Shown here one piece after another: positions 23,840-33,659 of a stretch of 64,000 nucleotides of DNA. A program made the position numbers and the translations under genes. The notes under the pieces are model-generated. The model made no database searches and was not told where the DNA came from. It was given only the letters and a program-made list of their open reading frames with translations. This DNA is from Bidens hawaiensis (Eukaryota; Streptophyta; Magnoliopsida; Asterales; Asteraceae). Position 1 is the stretch's first letter. Every line of letters starts with the position of its first letter. The stretch is taken from contig JAIQDT010014332.1 of the NCBI GenBank assembly GCA_021521415.1, positions 162,001 through 226,000 on the forward strand, written 5' to 3'.

Positions 23840-24089
23840 ATCCAAGCCGGTAGCTGTTCACAGTATTACATCTTGCTCACAAAAAGGTGAGTTTCACGAG
23901 CCCCTTTTTACTGAACTGTTTTAAATATTTTCCCGGGGCGGAAAGCATGTTTCTATCAAAATGTTTAAGTACATGCTGATCGCATGGAAATGAATGTGTT
24001 TATATAATGTTTATTGTACGGGAATCGTACGGTAATGTATTAAGATGGTAATTGTCTGAGTTGCTAATATTGTAAGGCCCGAAACAGTG

Positions 24090-24262
24090 TTCTGGGTTAA
24101 TAGTGTCCCAAAGGTTATTAAATGTATTTCTGGGTTAACAGTGTCCCCAGAGGCTATTAAATGTATTTCTGGGTTAACAGTGTCCCCAGAGGTTATTAAA
24201 TGTGTTTCTGGGTTAACAGTGTCCCCAGAGGTTATTAAATGTGTTTCTGGGTTAACAGAGTT
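24090..24262 (+). repeat. 39-bp tandem repeat, 4 copies plus a partial, Gypsy 3' LTR
   Basis: Same unit as 14906-15115 with one copy fewer. The first copy is altered (TTAATAGTGTCCCAAAGG). Confidence 0.93.
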
Positions 24263-24657
24263 TTCACTTATAGGCTCAGCATAATTACATCATTAATTTA
24301 TGATTAGTAAAATGATTTGTCATGGTTTACTTAAATTAGTGAAACTCACCAACTATTCGTAGTTGACCCGTTTCCTTTACATGCTTTCTAGGTACACCCA
24401 AATTGGAATGAGTGATACGTGCTTGATGATGTGTGCTATTTTGTGGAAGCTTAAGGGTTTATATTTTGTTTTAAACATGTTAACGTACTACTGGTAAAAC
24501 TTATGTGATAACGCCTAGTCGGTAACGAAACTCGGAACAATGTAATACGTTTAAATTATTGTAGTGGTGTTTTATTTATAAGCAATGCTGTTGATATCAG
24601 ATGTGTCTGTTGCATCCCGTGTACGTTTCCGCTGCGGTTACGGGGTGTTACAACCTC

Positions 24658-25939
24658 AACCTTGCTGGTCGACGTATTAAAGACTCGTCTGTTGGGAGTC
24701 CCAACAACGTATCCGACTAAAATACCTTCGTCGGCTAATTCACCAAATTTAGAATTTGTCTTTAATATCGAACACGGGGACCCGAATGGTTCGAGACCAC
24801 TCAAGTTGGGCTTTCTCCCATGCATAAGTTCATAACATGTTTTATTCAGTCTTTTAACAGTTAGAACTCTATTAAGGATATAACAGGCTGTTGCAACAGC
24901 TTCAGCCCAGAACACCACTGGAAGTTTCGAATCAGCCAGCATGGTTCTGGCTCCTTCAATTAACGTTCTGTTCTTCCTCTCAGCCACTCCATTTTGTTGC
25001 GGAGTATACGGAGCGCTGTACTGGTGTTCTATCCCTTTCTGTAAGCAGAAGATCTCCATCTTATAAATTTTGAACTCTGTCCCATTGTCACTCCTGATGT
25101 ATTTAACCCTTTTCCCCATGATATTCTCAACCCTGGTAATCAAATTTTTTACCATCTGAACCGTTTCATCCTTTGACTTCAGGAAATATACCCAAGAATA
25201 TCTAGAGAAATCATCAGTTATCACCAAGCAGTATGACGTTCCACCTAGACTTTTTACATTCACGGGACCGAAGAGATCCATGTGAAGTAGGTTCTAGGGT
25301 ACTGACTATAGAATTAACCTTCTTGGTGTGATGGGTTTTCTTGTGTTGCTTTCCCTTTTTGCATGATAGGCATTGGTCTTCAAAGTTGAAGTTCTTCAAG
25401 GGAACACCCAGCACCAGCCCATTCTTGACAATGTAGTTCATTTTCCGAAGATGAATATGCCCCATTCTTCTATGCCATAACTCGGACTCCGATTCAGTTG
25501 CTTTTGACAGAAGACACGATTCTTCTGTGGCCATCTCAGTCGACCTCATGTCCATAATATACGTATTCTTTTCTCTTGGAGCCTTCATAACTATCCAATC
25601 CTCTGGTATCTTGAAACCAGGATACAGCACGATCGCTTCATTCTTGGTAAAGTGCACGGTGTAATCTTTGTCACATATCTGCGAAACCCTCAGCAGATTA
25701 TGCTTCAGTTCTTCAACGAAATTCACTTTCTGTAACGTCATTTTTCCGTTAGTCACCGTCCCTATTCCTGTAATCCTTCCACCGCTCTCTCCAGCAAAAC
25801 TCACTCTTCCTCCTTGAACAGGTTTCCATTCGTGTAACAAATTCTTGTTACCCGTCATGTGCCGGGAACAGCCGCTATTCACAACCCATAGATTGTTTGC
25901 AGCCCTGTTCAACTGTTCCTGCACGATTAAAGCAGATGA
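24658..25939 (-). pseudogene. Copia pol, protease and integrase part
   Basis: Follows gag in frame after a TAA. Protease: the active-site region reads WVVNSGCSRHMTG, with Asn where the family has the catalytic Asp, so this copy should be dead as a protease. The GAG-pre-integrase zinc region follows (ELWHRRMGHIHLRKM; CLSCKKGKQHK). A 1-bp-type frameshift near 25285-25295 precedes the integrase core (MDLFGPV, RSDNGTEF, NGVAERKNRTL; catalytic D, D, E all present). Integrase continues through FWAEAVATACYILNRV and stops at the Gypsy insertion (TSD ACCTC, 24653-24657). Confidence 0.88.
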
Positions 25940-28561
25940 TTAAAATCTGGGGACCCAAGACCTATTGGTCTTGGGTCGATACATCCCGTACCTTGGCTGT
26001 CCAAAGTTAGTATCAGAATAATTTCTGTAAGTCCTAAAAGGATACCTTCTTGTAGATTGACTATGAGGCCATCCAAACCTTCGTGAATTAAATGAATTAT
26101 TACTTATGGTTTGGTTGTTAGCAGTGAAAAACTGAGATCGATTTCTTTGAAAACCAGGATTAGTCCAATTTCTGAACTTTGATGAGTTTTCATTTTTACC
26201 ATTATAGTGATTACGGTTAGTTCTGTTCTCAGTTTTCGAAGGCCTCACACCTCTGAATCTCTGCTTCAGAGGGCAATCCGCAATTAGGTGTCCTAATTGA
26301 TTACATCTGAAACAACTCATGTGTTCAACTTTCTTTTCAATAGTTGTTTTAGATGTTGAGGCTGCATTACTGCCCGCTTGTCTCACATATGGTGGGACAT
26401 ACGGGTTTAGTGGAGATTTCTTTTCAGTTGTTTTATTTTTCTCTCCATATTTTGGTAACACTGCCTCTTGATTTGTCTCACTAGACTCGGATGACTTGTC
26501 CGAATTTGATGAGACAGGACTAGGAGCAGAAATCTCAACACTCGAAACAGGCTTACTTGTTTCGCCTTTACTAACTTCTGGTTCTTTAATAGTAACCTTA
26601 ACCGGAACTGTCTGACCAAAATCAACATCAACAGATTTCTGATTACTAGGATCATAAGTGTAATTATGATTGTAAGGTGGTGGAACTTCATGATATCCAA
26701 TTCCTCCCCTTTTAACTGGGGAACCTTGATCACTAACGAGGTGATCAGGTATAGCGGAGGAATTTCTAAATTGCTCAAGTTTCCTGTTTAGTTCCACCAC
26801 TTTCACCGGGTGATCAACTATCTGTTTATCCCTTTCAGCAATTAGTTTGGTTTTCTCTTCTAACACTTCATAGCTAAGATCAATTACTTGAATTTTTTCA
26901 GCTAGATTTGCTTTAAGACTCCTAATATCTTTCTCACTAGCTTTTATTTTTACTTTATAACTGTTTTCTCTAGCTTTAGTGAAATGATGATCTTCTTTTA
27001 GTGTTTTAAATTGAGCATCCAAACTAACAAACTGATCAGTTATAGTTGTCAATTGTTCAGACAGATTTTCACATTTAGTACAAGGGAGTTTAGTACTTAC
27101 CTCGGAGAGCTGATCTGTCACATCGGGCATGAAAGCTTGATTTTCTCCAGTCACCTTCTCACTTTTTGCAGTTTCGATGTTCGCCAAATTAGCATGTTCA
27201 AACACTTCCTCAACATGCAGATTCCAGTTGTACTCCCCATTTTGTCTGGATATCATGGCTCTATTCTCATTACCACTCCCACCCTGCTGTGTAGACCTGT
27301 TCTGACTACGTTCTACACGTTCATTTGTGCACTCCTTCGCAAAGTGGCCATTCTGTTGACAGTTGTAACACCTAACCTTCGACTTATCAAACCCTGGTCT
27401 TTCACCCACAAACTTCCTACCAGTCTTCTTCATAAACCTCTTAACTCTTCTCACGATCATCGCCATCTGCCACTGCAGATCCATCTCTTCCAGATCATCA
27501 GCATCGATCTGATCATAATCTTCGTCCAAAGTTGCAGGATCAACAATCTTACCTTGAATGTAATTTTCGTACGAAGCAATGAAAGATGCATAGAGAGCAA
27601 ACTGCTGTTCAGCAGATTTAACACTCATGGGCATCTTAGAGTAGTTGTTGTTTGGAACACTTGAGGAAAAACTACTCTTGGTTGCTTGAGGTTTAGAAGT
27701 GTTTGATCCACCAGCTACAAAACACACATCACCGTTCATGTTGAGAGATACATGTCCTTCATGTGTTGAGTTAGCGCCCCACTCTCCCTTTGAGTAGTAA
27801 GCAGATGATTCAGACTTCGAACTTGAACTTGCATTAACTTTTGCACCATACATTCCTGGATCCTGAACCTGATCAGTTGGTGTCTCTTTTCGAACCATGT
27901 TAAGTTCAAACGTTCGTAGTTTGTTGACTGCTGTTTCCAAGTCATAGTCGGCAAACTCTTTGTCTTCCCTTATCAACACAGTGTACATCTCCCATTTCGG
28001 TGGGAGAGCAACAAGAAGCTTTTCAACGATCTCCTCTTCTTTGTAAGCAATGGAATAATTGCTTAGTTCGGTCATCAGATGATAATATCTCGTGATGATA
28101 TCATCAAGTGATTCATTCTTCAGATACTTGAACACCGAGAATTGGGTTTTGAGAAGTTTAATCTTTGATGCGCGAATCCCCACATTACCCTCAAAGCGGT
28201 TTTCAAGTGCTTCCCATAGCTCTCTAGCAGTTTTGTACTTCCTGAAGGTGTGAAGAATCTCTTGTGGAAGAGCCATTGTTATCGCTGCATGAGCTTTGCT
28301 TTCAGCCTCATACATTTTCTTTTCTTCTTCTTCCATCTTGTTGTATTTCTTAATCTGATCACGACCCTCATACTCAGCAGTTGGTGGAATGTAACCATCT
28401 TGTATGCACACCCACATTTTAGCATCTTGGTACTTGACATATTGTTCAAACCGATCCTTCCATGCTACAAAATCGGTTCCCTTAAGCATCTTCGGTGCCT
28501 TTGTAGCTGAACCCGCTTCCACTTCCATCTTCACCGGTTCAGTAATATTTATTGAAGTCAT
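25940..28561 (-). CDS. Copia Gag polyprotein
   Basis: 873-aa structural protein of the virus-like particle; the reading frame is intact. The N-terminus holds the UBN2/DUF4219-type Gag core ([39 protein letters not shown]). A first CCHC zinc knuckle, [14 protein letters not shown], lies near residue 405. A coiled-coil-like stretch rich in Lys/Glu follows (about 490-600). A second knuckle, [14 protein letters not shown], lies near residue 750, and a basic Arg/Asn-rich tail ends in a TAA. The next pol sequence is in the same frame directly after the stop. Two widely spaced knuckles and a long Gag fit Sireviruses. The ATG is the first after the leader hairpins. Confidence 0.88.
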   Translation of the reverse strand: MTSINITEPVKMEVEAGSATKAPKMLKGTDFVAWKDRFEQYVKYQDAKMWVCIQDGYIPPTAEYEGRDQIKKYNKMEEEEKKMYEAESKAHAAITMALPQEILHTFRKYKTARELWEALENRFEGNVGIRASKIKLLKTQFSVFKYLKNESLDDIITRYYHLMTELSNYSIAYKEEEIVEKLLVALPPKWEMYTVLIREDKEFADYDLETAVNKLRTFELNMVRKETPTDQVQDPGMYGAKVNASSSSKSESSAYYSKGEWGANSTHEGHVSLNMNGDVCFVAGGSNTSKPQATKSSFSSSVPNNNYSKMPMSVKSAEQQFALYASFIASYENYIQGKIVDPATLDEDYDQIDADDLEEMDLQWQMAMIVRRVKRFMKKTGRKFVGERPGFDKSKVRCYNCQQNGHFAKECTNERVERSQNRSTQQGGSGNENRAMISRQNGEYNWNLHVEEVFEHANLANIETAKSEKVTGENQAFMPDVTDQLSEVSTKLPCTKCENLSEQLTTITDQFVSLDAQFKTLKEDHHFTKARENSYKVKIKASEKDIRSLKANLAEKIQVIDLSYEVLEEKTKLIAERDKQIVDHPVKVVELNRKLEQFRNSSAIPDHLVSDQGSPVKRGGIGYHEVPPPYNHNYTYDPSNQKSVDVDFGQTVPVKVTIKEPEVSKGETSKPVSSVEISAPSPVSSNSDKSSESSETNQEAVLPKYGEKNKTTEKKSPLNPYVPPYVRQAGSNAASTSKTTIEKKVEHMSCFRCNQLGHLIADCPLKQRFRGVRPSKTENRTNRNHYNGKNENSSKFRNWTNPGFQRNRSQFFTANNQTISNNSFNSRRFGWPHSQSTRRYPFRTYRNYSDTNFGQPRYGMYRPKTNRSWVPRF

Positions 28562-29058
28562 CTTTCACGAAACACAAAGAAACCCGAAAAATAAAAATTT
28601 TATTTTTAACAGTACTGTAGGCGAAGTTGTGGATAACTTCGCTTAAGTCTGAACTTCGCTGATTCTGAACTTCGCTCCCCTTGTTAAATTCGCCTGATTC
28701 GGCGAAGTTGTAGATAACTTCGCTTGTGGTAAGCGAACTTGTGAAGTAGGCGAAGTTGTGGATAACTTCGCTTGAGATAAGCGAACTTGAGAGGTAGGCG
28801 AAATTGTGGATAACTTCGCTTAACCTTATATCTTCGCCGAAACCCTACGAACAGTAGCGGCAACTTCGCCTGATGAACACGATGATTTTGCAGGTTTGAT
28901 TTCTGGGTTTTGCGAGGTATGTGAAGGTGTAATGGGTTGTTTATGATGGTGGGAGGTGAGTAGGACACAAAAACTCGGTAAACTCGTCCCGCGAATAGTC
29001 AAACGGAACGATTTCTACACCCGCGTGATAATCCCGAACCACACAATCACGAGCAAAA
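28562..29058 (-). other. Copia leader with GCGAAGTT hairpin array
   Basis: Untranslated leader between PBS and gag ATG. From about 28617 to 28870 it carries repeated GGCGAAGTTGTGGATAACTTCGC-like inverted pairs: at least three near-identical units (about 28619, 28740 and 28795, with a variant near 28700) that each can form a short stem. The rest (28870-29058) shows no feature. Confidence 0.75.
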
Positions 29059-29070
29059 GCTCTGATACCA
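29059..29070 (-). other. Copia primer-binding site (tRNA-iMet)
   Basis: On the minus strand TGGTATCAGAGC, two bases inside the 5' LTR, complementary to the 3' end of plant initiator tRNA-Met. It fixes the orientation of the element. Confidence 0.92.
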
Positions 29071-29072
29071 AT

Positions 29073-29497
29073 TGTAGGTTCCCAGCCGGATCTACACGGA
29101 ATATCTCGTTCTACGTAGGTGCGGAATCCTTACGTAATACGTTACGAGCGTAGAAGACGATATACGTTAACACAATCGAACACACGTTACAATAAGCAAA
29201 GACTCGTTATAATGCAACCGTAAACACGTGATATCAATCACAAATACTGGACTCGTAAACTCGATAAAATGATAACTCTCGTACTTTATTGATTACTTAA
29301 CCAGCCGTAACCTAATGCTATATAACCACGACAACTTCGCCTGGCATGTTCAGGCGAAGTTGTCACTAACTTCGCTTATCTAACAAGTTCGCCTATATCA
29401 GCGAACTTGTTAGCTAACTTCGCTTAATACACAATACTAATCCAAACGACTCGATTATAGACATTAGACACTGAACTACTGACATCATGTACCAACA
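29073..29497 (-). repeat. Copia 5' LTR
   Basis: 425 bp, partner of 6320-6744. It contains a perfect 13-bp stem (29331-29343 with 29351-29363, 7-nt loop) and an 11-bp stem (29382-29392 with 29401-29411), both built on GCGAAGTT/GCGAACTT. Confidence 0.95.
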
Positions 29498-29502
29498 CAA
29501 AA

Positions 29503-30344
29503 GTTTGCCACTTAGGATAAATGCCATCTGCAAGGTAATACCCCATAGTATAGTCGTTGCCATTAACTATGTAATTGACTGGAGGAGCACGCCCTTGCGC
29601 AAGTTCCGTGAAAATGAAAGACCTCTCTAGCACGTTAATGTCGTTATGTGAACCGGGCATGCCAAAAAATGCATGTCATATCAAGAGATCATATGAGGCA
29701 ACCGCCTCTAAAATAATAGTAGGTTCACGAATGTGGCCAGAGTACATACATTTCCAAGCTGTGGGACAATTTTTCCACTTCCAATGCATGCAGTCGATGC
29801 TTCCGAGCATTCCAGGGAATCCTCGTTGATCCGCAACAGCAAGCAATCGAGTAATATCATTGGTGTTTGGTGAACGTAGATATTCAGTTGAAAAGATATT
29901 TACTATCGTCTCACAGAATTTTTTGAGGCTCTCCATTGCGGTGCTCTCACCAATGCTTATGTATTCGTCCATAAAATCTGCGGTAACCCCATATGCCATT
30001 ATTCTAAGTGCTGCAGTTATCTTTTGCATAGAAGATAAACCGAGTCTTCCGACATTATCTCTTCTTTGGACAAAGTATGGCTCGTGAGTCACTACCTCAT
30101 TTAGAATACGGAGAAATAAAGGACGACGCATACGAAATCTTCGTCGAAATAGATCTGCAGGATATATGGGATTTTCTGCAAAATAATCACGATATAGACG
30201 CTGATGTCCCTGAATATGATTACGCCGAATAAACCTACGACGCTTGCGAATACATTGTCCTTTGCCATCTTCGTTAAGATCAACATCACTATCATCTTCA
30301 GAAGATATGTATGTTAACAATTTGCGAAAGAATGTACGACGCAT
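29503..30344 (-). pseudogene. Harbinger transposase, N-terminal and central part (broken)
   Basis: DDE endonuclease-type transposase (DDE_Tnp_4 family). It opens with an acidic/basic N-terminus, then FRRRFRMRRPLFLRIL, the usual conserved block of plant Harbinger transposases. The first catalytic Asp lies in GSIDCMHW and the second in GSHNDINVL. An in-frame TGA at 29676-29678 interrupts the chain just before HAFFGMPG, at a site where relatives carry Trp. The reading frame then runs on to 29503, where the Copia insertion begins after the CAAAA duplication. The rest is at 5914-6319. Non-functional. Confidence 0.88.
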
Positions 30345-30946
30345 GTGATCAAATATGCAATTAACTCAACCTGCCAAAATATATACGAGTTTTATCAACG
30401 CCAAAGATGAAATATGTTGCAACAACTATATTGCTTTTTATTTATAATTCACAAACAAAAAATGAACTTGTATCGGTGAACACAAGGGCACCAAAAAATA
30501 AATATAATGAAATTGAGCGATAAATAGAGAGAGGTGTACCTATTGCAGCTTGTATCGGTGAACACAAGGGCACCAATTGCTTCGATTCGAACCAGGACTC
30601 TTTGATTTTGGTGTTTGATTTGCTTCAGAGGGAATGGAGATGGTAAAGAGGGCTGACGATTTTACTTCAGAGAGAATCAATTGCCTTTGGTTTGCTTAGA
30701 AAGGCCGATGAACCCTAGAAAGATGAGCGGGATAAGAAGTGATGAGGCGGGTGAGAGTATGATAGCAGTTGAGAATTGAGATAGGGTGTGCTACAGTAGC
30801 TTTTCATATATGAAAAGTTACTGTACAATATTTTCATTATTTAGAGATGAAGAATATGGATAGGGGATAGGATGGAGTGAGTAATTGAATGATTTTTTTA
30901 AATTATAAAGATAGTGGGTGTTTTGATGGTTGGGATGAGAATGCTC
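30345..30946. other. Harbinger 5' non-coding end
   Basis: Region upstream of the transposase start up to the right TIR. It contains a short direct repeat (TTGTATCGGTGAACACAAGG near 30469 and 30549). No coding sequence was seen. Confidence 0.6.
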
Positions 30947-31017
30947 TTAGCTTTGCTTTGGGTTTCTTTGGCTTTGGATTTGGGTCAAGCTTATATTATT
31001 ATATATATTACAAGTTT

Positions 31018-31395
31018 GTGGCGGCCCGGCATGTTCGACCGCTGGGCTGAGTGTTCGCCCACTTCCGAGTCTTCGCCTTTAGATAACAAAAAGTGTCCAC
31101 CCCTTAGGTCGCCAAACTACACGAGAGTTTCGCCTTTTGAAGCGCCAGCCGCGTAAGGCGACCGGGCCAGGCCGAGTCAGAAAGGCTTTGATGACTCAAG
31201 GTTCATATTAGGGAAAGGAGAGTGAGGGGAAGAGGGGGCAGCCCTCGGCCCGATCATCCAATTCGCTCCAACAGACAGGCATGGTTCTGTAGTCAAAGCA
31301 ACTTCGTCACTTTCGTGTACCCATCGGACGGCAGCCCTTTCGGGGGTTCCTTAGGGACCGATTCACTCTGCGAGATTGACTGAACGCAGAAAACT
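31018..31395 (-). pseudogene. Mitochondrial large-subunit (26S) rRNA gene fragment in nuclear DNA (NUMT)
   Basis: About 380 bp of GC-rich sequence in an AT-rich setting. Read on the minus strand it has typical LSU rRNA stretches (GTCCCTAAGGAACCCCCGAA; GATGGGTACACGAAAGTGAC). These correspond to the region around bases 1400-1700 of bacterial 23S rRNA, in the plant mitochondrial version as I remember it. It starts 70 bp beyond the Harbinger right end. A TA deletion (CTGCG|GATTG) and the truncated ends mark it as a dead copy. The origin is from memory, not a search. Confidence 0.72.
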
Positions 31396-33659
31396 GTGTA
31401 TTATACGAGTAATTGTTGAAAATTTAAAATTTAACCATTAAGTGAAATACAATCAACAACATTATAATATATTTTTAATACAATTATAATTTACATTAAA
31501 ATTATAATAATTTCATAACTAAGACTACACAAATATGAAATATGTTATAAATAAGTAATATATTCCTTGTACACTGCATTTGTGATTGTATTGGTCGGTA
31601 TACATTATTTATCAAAAATCAAAATCTTTAGTACATGTCTGCTTGTAACTTTTGATAAAGTAACATATAGGTCTGCTTATAACTTTTCTGTGTGACAATT
31701 AAAGTTCTTCAAGTACATACCAACTATAGATAAATGATAATGTATCCATGAACTAATTAAAAAAAGTATTTATACACATAAAATATCATACATGTTAATC
31801 TATTAATATGATGTCATTTGAGATCATCTGCTCATGTATATCCAAAAGTTATTATTGTCCCAAAAACCAGATTGCCCGAACTTTGATTAGATAACCATCT
31901 TTACAATTTGAAATTGATTGATCATACTAAATTTGTTGTCGTTAATATTCTGTGTATGAACGATTTTAACTGATTTTTAACAATTCTACAATCAAACAAC
32001 ATATAAAACCCAAAATTAAAATATAACAACATGATTTGTTTAATTTCATATGAATGTAATTGACAAAAAAATGATAAAGACATACTAACCTTAAAGTATG
32101 TTCAAATAACAATGGTTCTACTGAGTTAGCAGAATATTAGAAGATTTAAAGTTGCATAAAGTGAAGGTAGTGATTCTTATTTATAATACTTGAAAGTATT
32201 GGATTATGAATGTTTAAATTTTGAATACTAATCCCGTGTTATTTGTTAATATTATTGGAAGTTGTTGAAATATTTAACTAATCGATATATATATTTTAAC
32301 AACTTACAGGAAAAAAAAAGATGCAAAGATTTCTTTTTTATGGAAGCATGGTAAATGACTTTTAACCAGATTAACTATTTATTTTTTAAAATAATTAATG
32401 TGAAAATGGAATATCCTTGAAATATAATGAGAAGCATGATTAAGTTACAAATAATAAAAAATAAAAATAAAAATAATATATATTTCTATTAAGTTATATT
32501 ATAATTAAGATACGATTCTTAATGAACTTTTATAAATTTTAATAATAAATGTTATATCTGTAATTTAAAAAAAAATTGTGTATAACTTTATTATTTTGAA
32601 TATAAACCATAATAAACACTTTAATTGTACTAACCAATAGGTAAAACTAACATAACCCAGTTTGTTGTATTTGTATAAAAATAAATTAATAAGTTAATAT
32701 AATATTGAAATTTTGTAAATAACTGATGAAAACGATATTCTAGGTTTTAATATCCTAAATGATTTTTGGAAAATGAAAATAGTGGAATGAGATTGAAACG
32801 AGTTTTTTGGTTTAACGTTTTGAATGTTTTTACTTAAGTAATTTGTCTTATAAAGCATATTAAATTAAATATATTCAAATGTATAAAATAAAGTATAAAT
32901 TAAGTCATAAAATATATATTTTTGAAGCATTTTGGTCTGAGTTATGGAAGAAAATATTGAAAACTAAATATTGATCTTCTTATTACTAAAATTTTTTATA
33001 CTACACAAAAACATCATATAAATAATGACAAATGGTTCATATAGTAAATCGTGATACATATGGATCATAATTATAATGTTCAAGATATATACAATAGTTA
33101 TTTTTCATGTTTGCAATATTTATACAAATTGTTTGGAGATAATTTAGAAAAATACAATTTTTATGAGTTCCAATGCATATGAGAAAATTTTAAATCCAAA
33201 TTTGAAACCAATCTTATATAAAAAATTTTGCATTGCTGCTCGAATCCCAGTTTAACAACAATTTGTAGTTTCCATACAAACCCAAATTTTTCGACAATGG
33301 TGCACCTTTATTTTCTTTAATTTGCAATTAACTGTGACTTTAAAAGTTTATTCTAACAGATCTACAACTTCAATTTTGATATTTCATTATTTTCTTTTTT
33401 CATAATTAATGTGAATGAATGAATCGGTTATGATTTACATTTAATAAAAAAATGAATTCATATATTGAAATGACTTAAGATAAGGATCATATATTAAAAT
33501 GAGTTGAAAAAAAGGTGAGAGTGGCTAAGAGATTGACAAGTGACAAAATTGAGTAGTCTTTTATTAGAATTGATAGATTCTTAGGGTTTAATAAGTGGAA
33601 AACTATTCAATGTCAATTCCATTTTCTATATTTCTAAACTAAATTCTAAATTATTATTA
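31396..33659. other. AT-rich intergenic DNA
   Basis: Over 2 kb of very AT-rich sequence on both strands with no ORF of note, no TIR or LTR border and no RNA gene that I can recognise. Confidence 0.6.

Larger units (their letters stand above)
13840..24652 (+). mobile_element. Ty3/Gypsy chromovirus (Tekay-like) with unequal LTRs
   Basis: Innermost and youngest element. TGTAAC...GTTACA ends, ACCTC target duplications at 13835-13839 and 24653-24657, tRNA-iMet PBS at 15508, PPT at 21563-21574. Protease, RT, RNase H, integrase and a C-terminal chromodomain-like segment are encoded in one frame with two nonsense codons. The 5' LTR is 1662 bp and the 3' LTR 3078 bp. The excess is two GT...AG blocks in the 3' LTR plus small indels. 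Aligned LTR parts differ at only about nine sites by eye, so insertion was recent. An additional ORF lies between PBS and gag. Confidence 0.92.
21575..24652 (+). repeat. Gypsy 3' LTR (long, intron-containing form)
   Basis: 3078 bp. Same sequence as 13840-15501 plus the blocks 22321-22606 and 22675-23839. It has four rather than five copies of the 39-bp repeat and a 7-bp insertion near 24317. Both ends match the 5' LTR ends. Confidence 0.95.
6320..29497 (-). mobile_element. Sirevirus-type Ty1/Copia retrotransposon with extra ORF, split by a Gypsy element
   Basis: Complete element on the minus strand. The two 425-bp LTRs begin TGTTGG and end CCTACA in element sense. CAAAA duplications lie at 6315-6319 and 29498-29502. 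The PBS matches initiator tRNA-Met and the PPT is AAGGGGGAGTC. Order in element sense: LTR, hairpin-rich leader, gag, protease, integrase, RT, RNase H, a 2-kb spacer, a third long ORF, LTR. Integrase-before-RT order makes it Copia. The large gag with two zinc knuckles, the tRNA-iMet PBS, RT motifs and a downstream extra ORF fit the Sirevirus lineage. The LTRs differ at about 11 of 425 positions by eye. Frameshifts, stops and the nested Gypsy make it defective. Confidence 0.9.
5180..30946 (-). mobile_element. PIF/Harbinger DNA transposon, split by a nested Copia element
   Basis: Outermost element of the nest. The left end GAGCATTCTTATCCC (5180) and the reverse complement of the right end, GAGCATTCTCATCCC (30946), are terminal inverted repeats. 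TTA at 5177-5179 and 30947-30949 is the 3-bp target duplication typical of PIF/Harbinger. Removing the Copia insertion leaves about 2.6 kb, a normal size for one transposase gene plus flanks. The transposase lies on the minus strand in two pieces (29503-30344 and 5914-6319). I found no Myb/SANT-like ORF1, so the element probably depended on a partner for that protein. The non-coding ends 5180-5913 and 30345-30946 show no ORF. It sits directly upstream of the ASHH2 leader. Confidence 0.88.

Noticed and set aside
24556..24652. C-terminal extension of the Copia integrase frame beyond 24658
   Set aside because: The open frame runs on into the Gypsy LTR by chance; the true continuation is at 13834.
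31018..31395. Chloroplast 23S or functional rRNA gene
   Set aside because: The sequence fits the mitochondrial type better from memory, is short and truncated at both ends, and sits in nuclear transposon-rich DNA.
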